From the NCBI GenBank assembly GCA_949316495.1, contig OX439008.1, positions 8,770,001-8,834,000 on the forward strand: DNA of 64,000 nucleotides, in the 5' to 3' direction. Source of the stretch: Amphiduros pacificus. Its lineage: Eukaryota > Annelida > Polychaeta > Phyllodocida > Hesionidae. Below the pieces are notes generated by a model, which searched no databases, was not told the origin of the DNA, and saw only the letters and a program-made list of their open reading frames with translations. Numbering within the stretch: position 1 is the stretch's first letter; each line of letters begins with the position of its first letter. A program made the position numbers and the translations under genes. Shown here piece after piece: positions 1 through 12,600 of the stretch.

Positions 1-3000
1 TGCCTGTGTGGTGGGAAGAGGCAGTCAGCTTGTCATGTGCCCGTGTGGTGGGTAGAGGCAGTCGGCTTGTCATGTGCCTGTGTGGTGGGTAGATACAGTC
101 AGCCTGTCATGTGCCTGTGTGGTGGATAGATACAGTCAGCTTGTCATGTGCCTGTGTGGTGGATAGATACAGTCACCTTGTCATGTGCCTGTGTGGTGGG
201 TAGAGGCAGTCAGCTTGTCATGTGCCTGTGTGGTGGGTAGATACAGTCAGCTTGTCATGTGCCTGTGTGGTGGGAAGAGGCAGTCAGCTTGTCATGTGCC
301 TGTGTGGTGGTTAGAGACAGTCAGCTTGTCATGTGCCTGTGTGATGGGAAGAGGCAGTCAGCTTGTCATGTGCCTATGTGGTAGGAAGAGGCAGTCAGCT
401 TGTCATGTGCCTATGTGGTGGGTGGAGGCAATCAGCTTGTCATGTGCCTGTGTGGTGGGAAGAGTCAGTCAGCTTGTCATGTACCTGTGTGGTGGGAAGA
501 GGCAGTCAGCTTGTCTTGTAACTGTGTGGTGGGTAGATACAGTCAGCTTGTCATGTGCCCGTGTGGTGGGTAGAGGCAGTCAGCTTGTCATGTGCCCGTG
601 TGGTGGGTAGATACATACAGCTTGTCATGTGCCTGTGTGGTGGGTAGATACAGTCAGTTTGTCATGTGCCTATGTGGTAGGAAGAGGCAGTCAGCTTGTC
701 ATGTGCCTGTGTGGTGGGAAGAGGCAATCAGCTTGTCATGTGCCTGTGTGGTGGGAAGAGTCAGTCAGCTTGTCATGTGCCTATGTGGTAGGAAGAGGCA
801 GTCAGCTTGTCATGTGCCTATGTGGTAGGAAGAGGCAATCAGCTTGTCATGTGCCTGTGTGGTGGGAAGAGTCAGTCAGCTTGTCATGTGCCTATGTGGT
901 GGGTGGAGGCAATCGGCTTGTCATGTGCCTGTGTGGTGGGAAGAGTCAGTCAGCTTGTCATGTGCCTGTGTGGTGGGTAGATACAGTCAGCTTGTCATGT
1001 GCCTGTGTGGTGGGTAGATACAGTCAGCTTGTCATGTGCCTGTGTGGTGGGTAGAGGCAGTCGGCTTGTCATGTGCCTGTGTGGTGGTAGATACATACAG
1101 TTTGTCATGTGCCTGTGTGGTGGGAAGAGGCAGTCAGCTTGTCAAGTGCCTGTGTGGTGGGTAGAGGCAGTCGGCTTGTCATGTGCCTGTGTGGTGGGTA
1201 GATACAGTCAGCTTGTCATGTGCCTGTGTGTTGGGTAGATACAGTCAGCTTGTCATGTGCCTGTGTGTTGGGTGGAGGCAATCAGCTTGTCATGTGCCTG
1301 TGTGTTGGGTGGAGGCAATCAGCTTGTCATGTGCCTGTGTGGTGGTTAGAGGCAGTCGGCTTGTCATGTGCCTGTGTGGTGGTTAGAGGCAGTCGGCTTG
1401 TCATGTGCCTGTGTGGTGGTTAGAGGCAGTCGGCTTGTCATGTGCCTGTGTGGTGGGTAGATACAGTCAGCTTGTCATGTGCCTGTGTGTTGGGTAGATA
1501 CAGTCAGCTTGTCATGTGCCTGTGTCGTGGGTAGATACAGTCCGCTTGTCATGTGCCTGTGTGGTGGGTAGATACAGTCCGCTTGTCATGTGCCTGTGTG
1601 GTGGTTAGAGGCAGTCGGCTTGTCATGTGCTTGTGTGGTGGGTAGATACAGTCAGCTTTTCATGTGCCTGTGTGGTGGGTAGATACAGTCGGCTTGTCAT
1701 GTGCCTATGTGGTGGGTAGAGGCAGTCAGCTTGTCATGTGCCTGTCTGGTGGTTAGAGGCAGTCGGCTTGTCATGTGCCTGTGTGTTGGGTGGAGGCAAT
1801 CAGCTTGTCATGTGCCTGTGTGGTGGGTAGATACAGTCAGCTTGTCATGTGCCTGTGTGTTGGGTGGAGGCAATCAGCTTGTCATGTGCCTGTGTGGTGG
1901 GTAGATACATACAGTTTGTCATGTGCCTGTGTGGTGGGAAGAGGCAGTCAGCTTGTCAAGTGCCTGTGTGGTGGGTAGAGGCAGTCGGCTTGTCATGTGC
2001 CTGTGTGGTGGGTAGATACAGTCAGCTTGTCATGTGCCTGTGTGTTGGGTAGATACAGTCAGCTTGTCATGTGCCTGTGTGTTGGGTGGAGGCAATCAGC
2101 TTGTCATGTGCCTGTGTGTTGGGTGGAGGCAATCAGCTTGTCATGTGCCTGTGTGGTGGTTAGAGGCAGTGGGCTTGTCATGTGCCTGTGTGGTGGGTAG
2201 ATACAGTCAGCTTGTCATGTGCCTGTGTGTTGGGTAGATACAGTCAGCTTGTCATGTGCCTGTGTCGTGGGTAGATACAGTCCGCTTGTCATGTGCCTGT
2301 GTGGTGGGTAGATACAGTCCGCTTGTCATGTGCCTGTGTGGTGGTTAGAGGCAGTCGGCTTGTCATGTGCTTGTGTGGTGGGTAGATACAGTCAGCTTTT
2401 CATGTGCCTGTGTGGTGGGTAGATACAGTCGGCTTGTCATGTGCCTATGTGGTGGGTAGAGGCAGTCAGCTTGTCATGTGCCTGTCTGGTGGTTAGAGGC
2501 AGTCGGCTTGTCATGTGCTTGTGTGTTGGGTGGAGGCAATCAGCTTGTCATGTGCCTGTGTGGTGGGTAGATACAGTCAGCTTGTCATGTGCCTGTGTGT
2601 TGGGTGGAGGCAATCAGCTTGTCATGTGCCTGTGTGGTGGGTAGATACAGTCAGCTTGTCATGTGCCTGTGTGGTGGGTAGAGGAAGTCAGCTTGTCATG
2701 TGCCTGTGTGTTGGGTGGAGGCAATCCGCTTGTCATGTGCCTGTGTGGTGGGTAGATACAGTCAGCTTGTCATATGCCTGTGTGTTGGGTGGAGGCAATC
2801 AGCTTGTCATGTGCCTGTGCGGTAGATAGATACAGTCAGCTTGTCATGTGCCTGTGTGGTGGGTAGATACAGTCAGCTTGTCATGTGCCTGTGTGGTGGG
2901 AAGAGGCAGTCAGCTTGTCATATGCCTGTGTGTTGGATGGAGGCAATCAGCTTGTCATGTGCCTGTGCGGTAGATAGATACAGTCAGCTTGTCATGTGCC

Positions 3001-4431
3001 TGTGTGGTGGGTAGATACAGTCAGCTTGTCATGTGCCTGTGTGGCGGGTAGATACAGTCAGCTTGTCATGTGCCTGTGTGGTGGGTAGAGGCAGTCGGCT
3101 TGTCATGTGCCTGTGTGGTGGGTAGAGGCAGTCGGCTTGTCATGTGCCTGTGTGGTTGGTAGATACAGTCAGCTTGTCATGTGCCTGTGTGGTTGGTAGA
3201 TACAGTCAGCTTGTCATGTGCCTGTGTGGTGGGTAGAGGCAGTCGGCTTGTCATGTGCCTGTGTGGTTGGTAGATACAGTCAGCTTGTCATGTGCCTGTG
3301 TGGTTGGTAGATACAGTCAGCTTGTCATGTGCCTGTGTGGTGGGAAGAGGCAGTCAGCTTGTCATGTGCCTGTGTGGTGGGTAGAGGCAGTCAGCTTGTC
3401 ATGTGCCTGTGTGGTGGGTAGATACAGTCAGCTTGTCATGTGCCTGTGTGGTGGGTAGATACAGTCAGTTTGTCATGTGCCTGTGTGTTGGGTGGAGGCA
3501 ATCAGCTTGTCATGTGCCTGTGTGGTAGATAGATACAGTCAGCTTGTCATGTGCCTGTGTGGTGGGTAGATACAGTCAGGTTGTCATGTGCCTGTGTGGT
3601 GGGAAGAGGCAGTCAGCTTGTCATGTGCCTGTGTGGTGGGTAGAGGCAGTCAGCTTGTCATGTGCCTGTGTGGTGGGTAGATACAGTCAGCTTGTCATGT
3701 GCCTGTGTGGTGGGTAGATACAGTCAGCTTGTCATGTGCCTGTGTGGTGGGTAGATACAGTCAGCTTGTCATGTGCCTGTGTGGTGGGTAGAGGCAGTCG
3801 GCTTGTCATGTGCCTGTGTGGTGGGTAGAGGCAGTCGGCTTGTCATGTGCCTGTGTGGTTGGTAGATACAGTCAGCTTGTCATGTGCCTGTGTGGTTGGT
3901 AGATACAGTCAGCTTGTCATGTGCCTGTGTGGTGGGTAGAGGCAGTCGGCTTGTCATGTGCCTGTGTGGTTGGTAGATACAGTCAGCTTGTCATGTGCCT
4001 GTGTGGTTGGTAGATACAGTCAGCTTGTCATGTGCCTGTGTGGTGGGAAGAGGCAGTCAGCTTGTCATGTGCCTGTGTGGTGGGTAGAGGCAGTCAGCTT
4101 GTCATGTGCCTGTGTGGTGGGTAGATACAGTCAGCTTGTCATGTGCCTGTGTGGTGGGTAGATACAGTCAGCTTGTCATGTGCCTGTGTGGTGGGTAGAT
4201 ACAGTCAGCTTGTCATGTGCCTGTGTGGTGGGTAGAGGCAGTCGGCTTGTCATGTGCCTGTGTGGTGGGTAGAGGCAGTCGGCTTGTCATGTGCCTGTGT
4301 GGTTGGTAGATACAGTCAGCTTGTCATGTGCCTGTGTGGTGGGTAGATACAGTCAGCTTGTCATGTGCCTGTGTGGTGGGTAGATACAGTCAGCTTGTCA
4401 TGTGCCTGTGTGGTGGGTAGATACAGTCAGT
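1..4431. repeat. 37-bp minisatellite, about 120 copies, cut by the window edge
   Basis: The unit has the core TTGTCATGTGCCTGTGTGG followed by a variable half (GGTAGATACAGTCAGC, GGAAGAGGCAGTCAGC, GGTAGAGGCAGTCGGC, or TTGGGTGGAGGCAATC type). Copies run head to tail from base 1 to about 4431, where the sequence breaks into unique AT-rich DNA; the left end lies outside the window. Because 37 is not a multiple of three, translation cycles through all three frames every 111 nt and stops wherever the GGGTAG variant falls in frame. This explains the many 67-141-codon ORFs, which are not genes. Variant order shows higher-order duplication (see findings). Confidence 0.97.
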
Positions 4432-6170
4432 TTTTAAATTGCTTTTCAATATAATTTAGATTTAATAAAGCCATACAAACATCCAGAAATCAAAGGACAA
4501 TTGTCATCATAGAATACTATTATTTTAGATAGGCAGTGATATCAAAAATTCCAAGAGTATGCCATATTTACAGTTAGATAGTTTGAATCTTGTAGACCTG
4601 CCAATAATATTGTATTTTATCTTTGAACCTCTGCTCTTTCTTGAAAAAGATGGTTATTTTTGGCATATTCCAATCAATATTTTGACATCAGATAAAACGT
4701 TGCATGATCCGAAGACAGCTGTAGGCAGAAAGATTTACCTCGATGATATAAAAAGATCAGAAATTGTTACCATGGTGACTGTATCATATCACAGAATATC
4801 AGGCCATGAATAATTGTGACCTGATAAGTCATCCACTCGGTCAGCTGTAGCGTGAATCTATATGATCACACATAGGCAGGGTATGATGTGGTCATGTTTA
4901 TAGCTCCGGCCACTTATCTATATTAATTAAAATATACTCAAGTACAGACTAGAATGTGATATAAATATAAAATTTTATCTTAATGACTGTTGTGTACTAA
5001 CATCTATTTGATCTTGCATAATCATGCCCAAATAAGATCCTTTTGCACCTTTAACCTTATTTTGAGAATACGTGTGTTAATAATATAAGATAACAGCTGT
5101 CTTTATGTGACCAGATAATGCCATGCATTATGTGTGACCTTATTTTGCCATATTTACACATGACCAATTAAATGTTTGGTGCTAACTCAAAAACACATTA
5201 CCACCTTTAAAAGTAAACATGATAAAATCTTGGGGTCTTTGATATTGGCAAGATGAGAGAAATGACAGGTGAGAAATTAAAGCATTGCTTTGCACAGGGC
5301 AAGTGGAATCAGATTCAGCCGAGATGTGGAGTGCATTGAGTTATGATTAGCAGGTTTGCATTGTATGGGCATGTACCTCTGAAGATGTGCATGTTAGGAA
5401 AAAACAAAAGGGGAAAATTGTATACAATGTATGCCCATTAGTGTCCATTGAAGTGATGATATATCATGCATCCAGTAAATACAGATTAACATACATCTGG
5501 CACATTATATTACATATCAGTATATTATTTCAGACCCTTGTCAGGTGCATTTGAAACATATATCAGTGCCAGAAGAAAATTAGCTTGAGGAAAAAAACAT
5601 GCGTACCAGAAATCAATTGAGAAAAAGTCAACAAGTAAGTTGGGCAAATTGCAAAAATGTTTATTCAATTCAGTTATTTTGTTTAATTATTTCTCTTAAT
5701 ATTCATTATCAATTTTTATTGATATTTTGACTTATTTTAATATTTTATACATATCATTTGATATGTTTTTACCCTGATTGGTTTGACATTTTGTTTTTGT
5801 TTTTTAAACCTTTTTCAAAACAATTTATCTCATGCAAATTTTCAAAGTTATTTTGTCCTTAATTGCTGGCAATTTCATTTCAAAGTCAGATTGTTACAAG
5901 TATTGAACATATTGAACTTCTGTGACCTTGTGAAGGTAATGATATAAGTTGTGTTGAACAAGTAGGTAATAGATTAACTGTATATATTTGCCAAATATGT
6001 TTACTATACTTACAAGAGTATCTCCATATATGATCATGGTATAATTGGAGGTGTTCAAGACTTAAGAATCTCAGGCAGAAACCGACAGAATGTTACACTA
6101 GAAGTTTGTCTTGACTGACCAAAACTTGGTGCCAGTTAAGCTGCTCTGGGTGGAATAAGTGATGTCCATC
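4432..6170. other. Unique AT-rich sequence, no supported gene
   Basis: Non-repetitive AT-rich DNA. An 84-codon plus-strand ORF (4559-4813) has no recognisable domain, splice sites or initiation context that I can support. Around 5090-5190 there is a possible diverged copy of a short dispersed family (see findings). Confidence 0.6.
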
Positions 6171-6840
6171 CTTGACACTCCTGACATCACTAACACTGAT
6201 ATATCTGACATCCCTAACACCCCTGACACTCCTGACATCACTAACACTCCTGACATCACTAACACCCCTGATATCACTAACACATCTGACATCACTAACG
6301 CTCCTGACATCATTGACGCACTGATACATCTGACATCCCTAATATCCCTGACACTCCTGACATCACTAACACTCCTGACATCACTAACACCCCTGACACT
6401 CCTGACATCACTAACACTCCTGACATCACTAACATCCCTGACACTCCTGACATCACTAACGCACTGATATATCTTACATTCCTAATATCCCTGACACTCC
6501 TGACATCACTAACACTCCTGACATCACTAACACTCCTGACATCACTAACACTCCTGACATCACTAACACTCCTGACATCCCTAATATCCCTGACACTCCT
6601 GACATCACTAACACTCCTGACATCACTAACACTCCTGACATCACTACCACATCTGACATCTCTAACACCCCTGACACTCCTGACATCACTAGCACTCCTG
6701 ACATCATTGACACACTGATACTTCTGACATCCCTGACACTCCTGATATCCCTGACACTCCTGACATCGCAGTCACATCTTACATCCCTCTCATCACTTAC
6801 ATACTAGATATATCTGACATCCCTGACACGTCCGACATCA
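6171..6840. repeat. 18-bp minisatellite, about 37 units, degenerate at both ends
   Basis: The unit is close to CTGACATCACTAACACTC. Interspersed variants (ATATCCCTGACACTC, GATACATCTGACATCCC) give longer composite blocks. The unit length is a multiple of three and free of stops in several frames, so ORFs of 70-100 codons open on both strands; I treat them as by-products of the repeat. Confidence 0.93.
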
Positions 6841-7929
6841 GTGATCAGCACACAATGACCATGACCCTGGCCATACTCTGAATACATCACCCCTGTCCAT
6901 ATAGACATGTGTTGCATTGTTCAGATAAGTAAACATCATGTCTCAAGCATCAAGTAATCAAGCACGTTTATGGCCAACTTATGTGATTAATTCTACATGA
7001 ATCGAAAGAAGACAAGAAACTCTTTAACCAATCAATAACAACAATCAGCCATGTTAATTCACTAAATGATAAATATATAGTTGTGCCACTGTTTGCCAGG
7101 ACGGAAATGAATAAAAAATGAAAAAAAAAACTTTGAAACATGGTACAAAAAAACACATGAGGATGACAACTGAAGAATACTTGTTGTGGCCAAGATTTCT
7201 GTCTTTATGGGGGCTAGAATACAAAGAACATGAAAGGTTTTTCATTTTGGCAGTTTTAAATTTCATGCAAGTGGAACTTAAGTTCAAGGTTATATAATTT
7301 GGCCCATGTGATCCCATTTACTAAGAAATTCTGCTTACCAAATGACATGAATATAAGACTGAAGAGCTGTTACATATGTGAATCACAGTGTTATCAATGA
7401 TGTTATTTACAGAGATATAGGTTGGGCCATTAAAAATAAGTATCATTTCTGGGTTTCTGTGTCCAATCTCAGTCTTATAGCCCCTCAGAGCCTACCATTC
7501 AAGCTTGAGCACAATTTCCACTTTACAAGATGATAGCATACAGTTTATCATTACATAATGGCAAGATGTCATAATGGTTTGGCTTAAACTTGTCACAATG
7601 ATTTTCCCCATATTTCATACTTCTTCTGGTTTTCTGTAAGTCTCTCTTTAGGTTGATGTATAAAACTGCAAACAATAATATTAGTACATATCTCCTGAGT
7701 TGCCTGTAAATTCCAGCACAGCTGGTTTAAATGATGGAGTGACCCTGCCAGAACCCCAGTAGTTGCCATGGCAACAATGCCATCAATGTGGGACTGATGG
7801 CCCAATAGACTATCTCAATACAAACCAATACCGCCAGACAGATGAGTCCCAGAGTCCAGCCTGGGTATCTGGCTCTAGAAAACATGCATTATATAGCTTC
7901 CAGCTGCTCATACTAGCATTGTGGGTGAA
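6841..7929. other. Unique AT-rich sequence, no supported feature
   Basis: Only short overlapping ORFs (60-90 codons) on the minus strand, with no recognised motif and no convincing splice-site pair. Confidence 0.55.
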
Positions 7930-8058
7930 GGGCTTCTGGTATTGTGAATGTACAGTAGTTATAGAGATAAAGGGCTCCGTATTTGTAGTATTGAAGAAAA
8001 AAGGCTTGATAATAAAGGGCTTCTAGTATATAGAATAAAAGATTTTTAGTATTTATAA
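7930..8058. repeat. Left part of a degenerate ~23-bp tandem array
   Basis: Diverged copies of AAGGGCTTCTAGTATTG plus an AT-rich spacer (near 7930, 7971, 8001 and 8016). The array stops exactly at the TTAA that begins the inserted MITE-like element and resumes after it at 8683. Confidence 0.7.
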
Positions 8059-8682
8059 TTAAAGGGGAACTTTCACTTCTCTGGTACAATTTTGTTGTTT
8101 GGAAGAGAATTATAACGCACATTGATTTGTGGGTTCTTTTAATCTGACCGCTCAAGAGAAACATGTTTTTTTTTAGAAAAGTAGCTCTTTTAAATGCACG
8201 TGCTGGAAAAAAATGAATGACGTCATCGTGCGGCAGTTACCTACTTACATAACTTACATAACTAATTAGTAAACAAACAATAATGCTGCCCAAAAAGCGA
8301 TGTCACAATTTTCCGTCTTAGAAAACATGGACTATAGAATGGTTATCTTCGTTGGAAAGAACATGAAAAATGTGACATTTTGGTGTAAAAATCATGACAA
8401 TCGGGCCAATATTAGCAAAGTTATGACAAGTTTTGTGAAAATTGAAAATGATTGCAGCTGGAGTTGCACGTGCAATAAATCCCGCACGATGACGTCATAG
8501 GCACAAATTGCAAGAAATGATCATAATTTATGGGGGTTGCAAGATTAGTTTTAAATGTTGATTTGTGTTTCCATGGTTACTGATATAATTATTTTGTCTG
8601 TGACTTTCAATGTATTTACACATATATGATCATCTAATAATGTAATTTATATATTTTATTTTACTAGAAAGTATCTCTTTAA
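8059..8682. mobile_element. MITE-like element with TTAA target duplication, inserted in a tandem array
   Basis: The interior (8063-8678, 616 bp) is bounded by TTAA at 8059-8062 and at 8679-8682. Its left end reads AGGGGAACTTTC; the reverse complement of its right end reads AGAGATACTTTC, an imperfect 12-bp terminal inverted repeat. Further in there is a perfect 17-bp inverted pair, ATGACGTCATCGTGCGG at 8217-8233 and its complement at 8482-8498, and a GCACGTGC motif on each side of the centre. No transposase ORF is present; the 66-codon ORF at 8300-8500 has no known domain. TTAA duplications are typical of piggyBac-type transposition (family knowledge), so a piggyBac-mobilised MITE is the best inference. 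The flanks are two halves of one degenerate array, so both boundaries are well defined. Confidence 0.8.
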
Positions 8683-8930
8683 GGGCTCCTAGTGTTAAGG
8701 ATAGTGGGTACTTTTTTTCAGAATAAACGGCTTATTGTTTTGAAAATAAAGGGCCTCTAATATTTAGGATAAGGGCTTCTAGTATTGATAATTAAGGGCT
8801 TATGATATTGAGGATAAAGGGCTTCTAGTTTTGAGAATAATGGACTTCTAATATTGAGGATAAAGGGCTTTTTGTATTGTAAACAAAGGGCTTCTGGTAT
8901 TGAGAATGAAGTGCTTCTAGTATTGAGAAT
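8683..8930. repeat. Right part of the degenerate ~23-bp tandem array
   Basis: About ten diverged copies of AAGGGCTTCTAGTATTG plus spacer. One unit near 8778-8802 contains GTATTGATAATTAAGGGCTT, the uninterrupted form of the sequence into which the MITE-like element inserted. Confidence 0.8.
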
Positions 8931-9250
8931 AAGAATCTTTTTTTTAAAGTGTCTTTTATATTAGGTAGTTATGCAATTAGAAGAAATCATTCTTGAACTC
9001 ATTAGCCAATTGTGTATTGGTTAATTCAGTAAAAAAGTCAATAATTGAAGAGTTACATTCACAATACTGATGAAGGAAATTCACAATATCTGTTTTCATG
9101 CAAGGAAACAAAATACATGCAATTATGTGATTATCTCAGGTACTGAAACCTGAACTGTTAAAGGATTTGTATTAATGAGAAAAGATGGAAGAAGTAATCA
9201 TACATGTTTCCAGCATTAAGGCAAATAAAATTACACAAGCAGTGCTTCAT
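8931..9250. other. Unique AT-rich spacer
   Basis: I see no gene, repeat or regulatory site that I can support here. Confidence 0.5.
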
Positions 9251-9652
9251 ACAACTTGTGCAGAGGAGATCCTTCTGTTATGCCACTTGTGTAGATGGGA
9301 TCCTTCTGTGATGCCACTTGTGTAGAGGGGATCCTTCTGTGATGCCACTTGTGTAGGGGAGATCCTTCTGTGATGCCACTTGTGCAGGAGAGATCCTTCT
9401 GTGATGCCACTTGTGCAGGAGAGATCCTTCTGTGATGCCACTTGTGCAGAGGGGATCCTTCTGTGATGCCACTTGTGTAGAGGGGATCATTCTCTGATGC
9501 CACTTGTGTAGAGGGGATCCTTCTGTGATGCCACTTGTGTAGAGGGGATCATTCTCTGATGCCACTTGTGTAGAGGGGATCCTTCTGTGATGCCACTTGT
9601 GTAGAGGGGATCCTTCTCTGATGCCACTTGTGTAGAATGGATCTTTCTATGC
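9251..9652. repeat. 31-bp minisatellite, about 13 copies
   Basis: The unit contains GCCACTTGTGTAGAGGGGAT followed by CCTTCTGTGAT. Copies differ by single bases (GTGCAGGAGAG, CATTCTCTGAT). Overlapping minus-strand ORFs of 64-95 codons are read-through of the repeat. Confidence 0.95.
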
Positions 9653-12600
9653 CTTCTCCTGGTTAAACTTCACATTTCAAATTTTTATTGTATCCCAGGA
9701 TAAACCTTACATTGAATTGATGATTAAAAGTTTGTTTGTATTTTTTCTATTTGCAGGTAAGTGTTATTTGTATTGGGCATCCTGCCTGTAAGTATATGGC
9801 ATTCTGTCTGTAAGTATAATGTATATGATTAAATTACAATAATATGTATACAGGGAGTAAGGAAACGTTGTTAGTTTTATGGTTTGTGAAATGATTACCT
9901 GCAGGAAAGATATAGTTAGTAATAAGAAATGTGACACATCTTATGACAGTTCAAAATACTATACTGAGAGTGGAGGTTGTTCCAATGGCGGGCCTTTGGA
10001 TCAAGGTCAATGTGTCATGTGGCATATACAATATACATATAGAGCTTGTGGTTTAGCTGTATTATGAGGTCATAAAACATGTAATGCCACTGCTTAATGC
10101 AACCAAGGGCCAAGAAAAGCAAGCTGGAGGTCATCATTGTCGATCCAGACCAGTCTCATCTGCAGAAAAGCTAATGTTACGAGTCCCGAGTTTTCAGCCT
10201 TCTCCTCTTTCACACCTGTGCCCCGTTATATGAGAAATGTTTTACGTTTGATGGCCACGAAAATTCCTGTGTATTACATGCACACAATCCATCGCAACAG
10301 CCAAATACTTTCCTTTATGTACAATCAATTGACACGTTATCAGCATGTTTAATGTTAGCGTACTTATATGCCATTTGTATATGTTGTGGCTTTTATGTCA
10401 ACACCTCTCGCTATTCCCAGCATACTGCCACATGCCGCATTAAAACAAGTGACATTTAATGTGTTGACCAACCTCTGCTTATCTTTCATACAACTTTACC
10501 TCACATAAAAAGATATCAAATTTACCAAAATAGCATTGAAGCAACCATGACAGTTCAGTAATTGAATTGAATTTAAAGGAAGAGAAATCAGATTGAGGGA
10601 ACATTGAAAGATTAGCTCTTGAGTTTGGTTTGCATAGCGGTAATTTGTTGGCCCATGTTGAATGGTTAGGCTTTAAATCAGCCAAGGTTATCACCTTGAT
10701 TAATTGAATTTTATCATTCATCAAACCATTAACTCAAATGTTTTGGAATCACAAGCTTATCTTGAATGAGAAATCTTCTTATGCTTTGGTCTGCACTGTG
10801 TGTTTACCTTGTTAGAGGAATAAATCATTTTTGGTCAATTGATATTTGACATAAACAATTGTAACTTGGTGTTATGGCTGCCAAAAAGAGATCACTCTAT
10901 ATTACTATGTGATAAATGATAATCTGTGCCCAAGATTTATTGTACATCAAAAACATATTAATGTCAAGCATCATGATTGGTGACTTCGCTTAGTTTCTCA
11001 TGTACCAATATTAAAACTGATTTGATCACTGAAGCAACGATACAGCATCCATTCTTTTATATGTTTCATTATTTAATAAGGAAGTATTTAAAAAAAAAAG
11101 AATTTGTATACAGTTTTCTTTTTGAAAATGATATAGATATTTTCTCATCATTATGAAGTTGACGTAAATGTAGGCTAGAGACTAGGGATGGTGGCGCCCC
11201 AGACCCCAAAAGTACACAGAAATCGTGATGTATACACATCAGCCTTTGTTGTCTCTGATCAATATAGTATACAGTATATTATGATATAGTCTATTATCAC
11301 ATATATTTATCACTGCTCTAAGAGCTGTATATGAAAAAAAGAACCATAATATGAAGTGGAAAGGTCATTTATAAGATCTAAAAGATGTTTAAAAGATCTA
11401 AATGCAAAATGTCATTCCTGGTACTAAGTTCTTCGCCATTTTACCTGTTTTCAGTAATGTTCTTGCGATCAATGCCAAGCCTGATTTTTGTAAGCTTTAT
11501 GGCTTGATAGAGATGAGAATGAATCACAGTTCACATGTGTATGTGAACTCAGGAGTGTGGCCTGCAGGGCTGTACCATGTGATCATGGTGATGATGATGC
11601 AGGGTGGTACTGCAGCCGCTTCAGGGGTCAAGATATAAGTGACACGCAACCTCATATACCTCATGACCTCACTGTGGTGCCAGATCACAGCTGTCTTCCC
11701 ATATCCCTTCAGCACCCCTCTCAAGATAAAATTGTTAATTATATGCACTTAATGAGTAATAAAAGGATCCCCTCCCACTAGAGCAAGAGGCCTAATTTGG
11801 GAGCTAGAGATAGGTTTCAAGTTAAAAAATCAGGAGCTTTTAATGATAACAGTTTTCAGTTGTAACAAGGGTGATATAGTTAAGACCACAAGACAACAGA
11901 ATAAGTCTCTCAAGAAAAGCAAGTAATTTACCACAGAATCATGGACACACACACACAGACGCACAGTCGCAGCTCAAGTTAATGTCCCCAGGGACAAAAA
12001 GGATGATATAATTGTAGATAAGGGGATGCTAAGATGCTGATTAATATAAACACAGTTAACTAGTACTGAGTGTTATGGAAGGCAGAGCAACTTGGTAGTG
12101 CAGTGGGTGCAGGAACACAAAATTCTTGTCACCAGGTGGCACTGAAGCTGTGATGTGTTGCTTTGAGTGTCATCATTCCTGTGTACAAAGCCATTTTCTC
12201 CCAGATCCTATGCTGTGAAGCCACAGGGTATGGTTCTATTTAATATGATCTCATTGATTCATTCACCCACACAGCTTATTACCATGATCATGGTCTTGAG
12301 TTGTGTAATGGTTTATTTATATATCAGAAGTGATGTACATAAATGAGATTATGCACTCTATGACTGGTACTGTGTGCTTGAAATTGAATATCAGATAATT
12401 AATGTATGTATCAATATGATTACATGAAGATGTTACCTAAACAAAAAAGATTTCTGGCAGAAAGAAACTTTCTATGCTGTTAAAAACAATGTTATTTAAA
12501 TGCACACTCACAAAGTAGTTTTTTTTTCTTGAAAAAAATTAAAGATGATTCCTAACAAGGATATTATTGAGTATATCCTCAGATTTGTTTTTTGAACATT

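Noticed and set aside
185-4161. Cysteine-rich repeat ORFs (MPVWWVDTVSLSCACVV type) that could look like a secreted Cys-rich protein
   Set aside because: The 37-bp unit rotates through all three frames every 111 nt, so the apparent 37-residue repeat is an arithmetic result. ORFs end wherever a GGGTAG unit falls in frame.
9880-9930. Minus-strand TACTAAC branch-point-like word, pyrimidine stretch and CAG|GTAATC near 9899/9898
   Set aside because: It looks like an acceptor with an ideal branch site, but the donor part is weak, no exon-like sequence follows on the minus strand, and no other minus-strand gene evidence exists.
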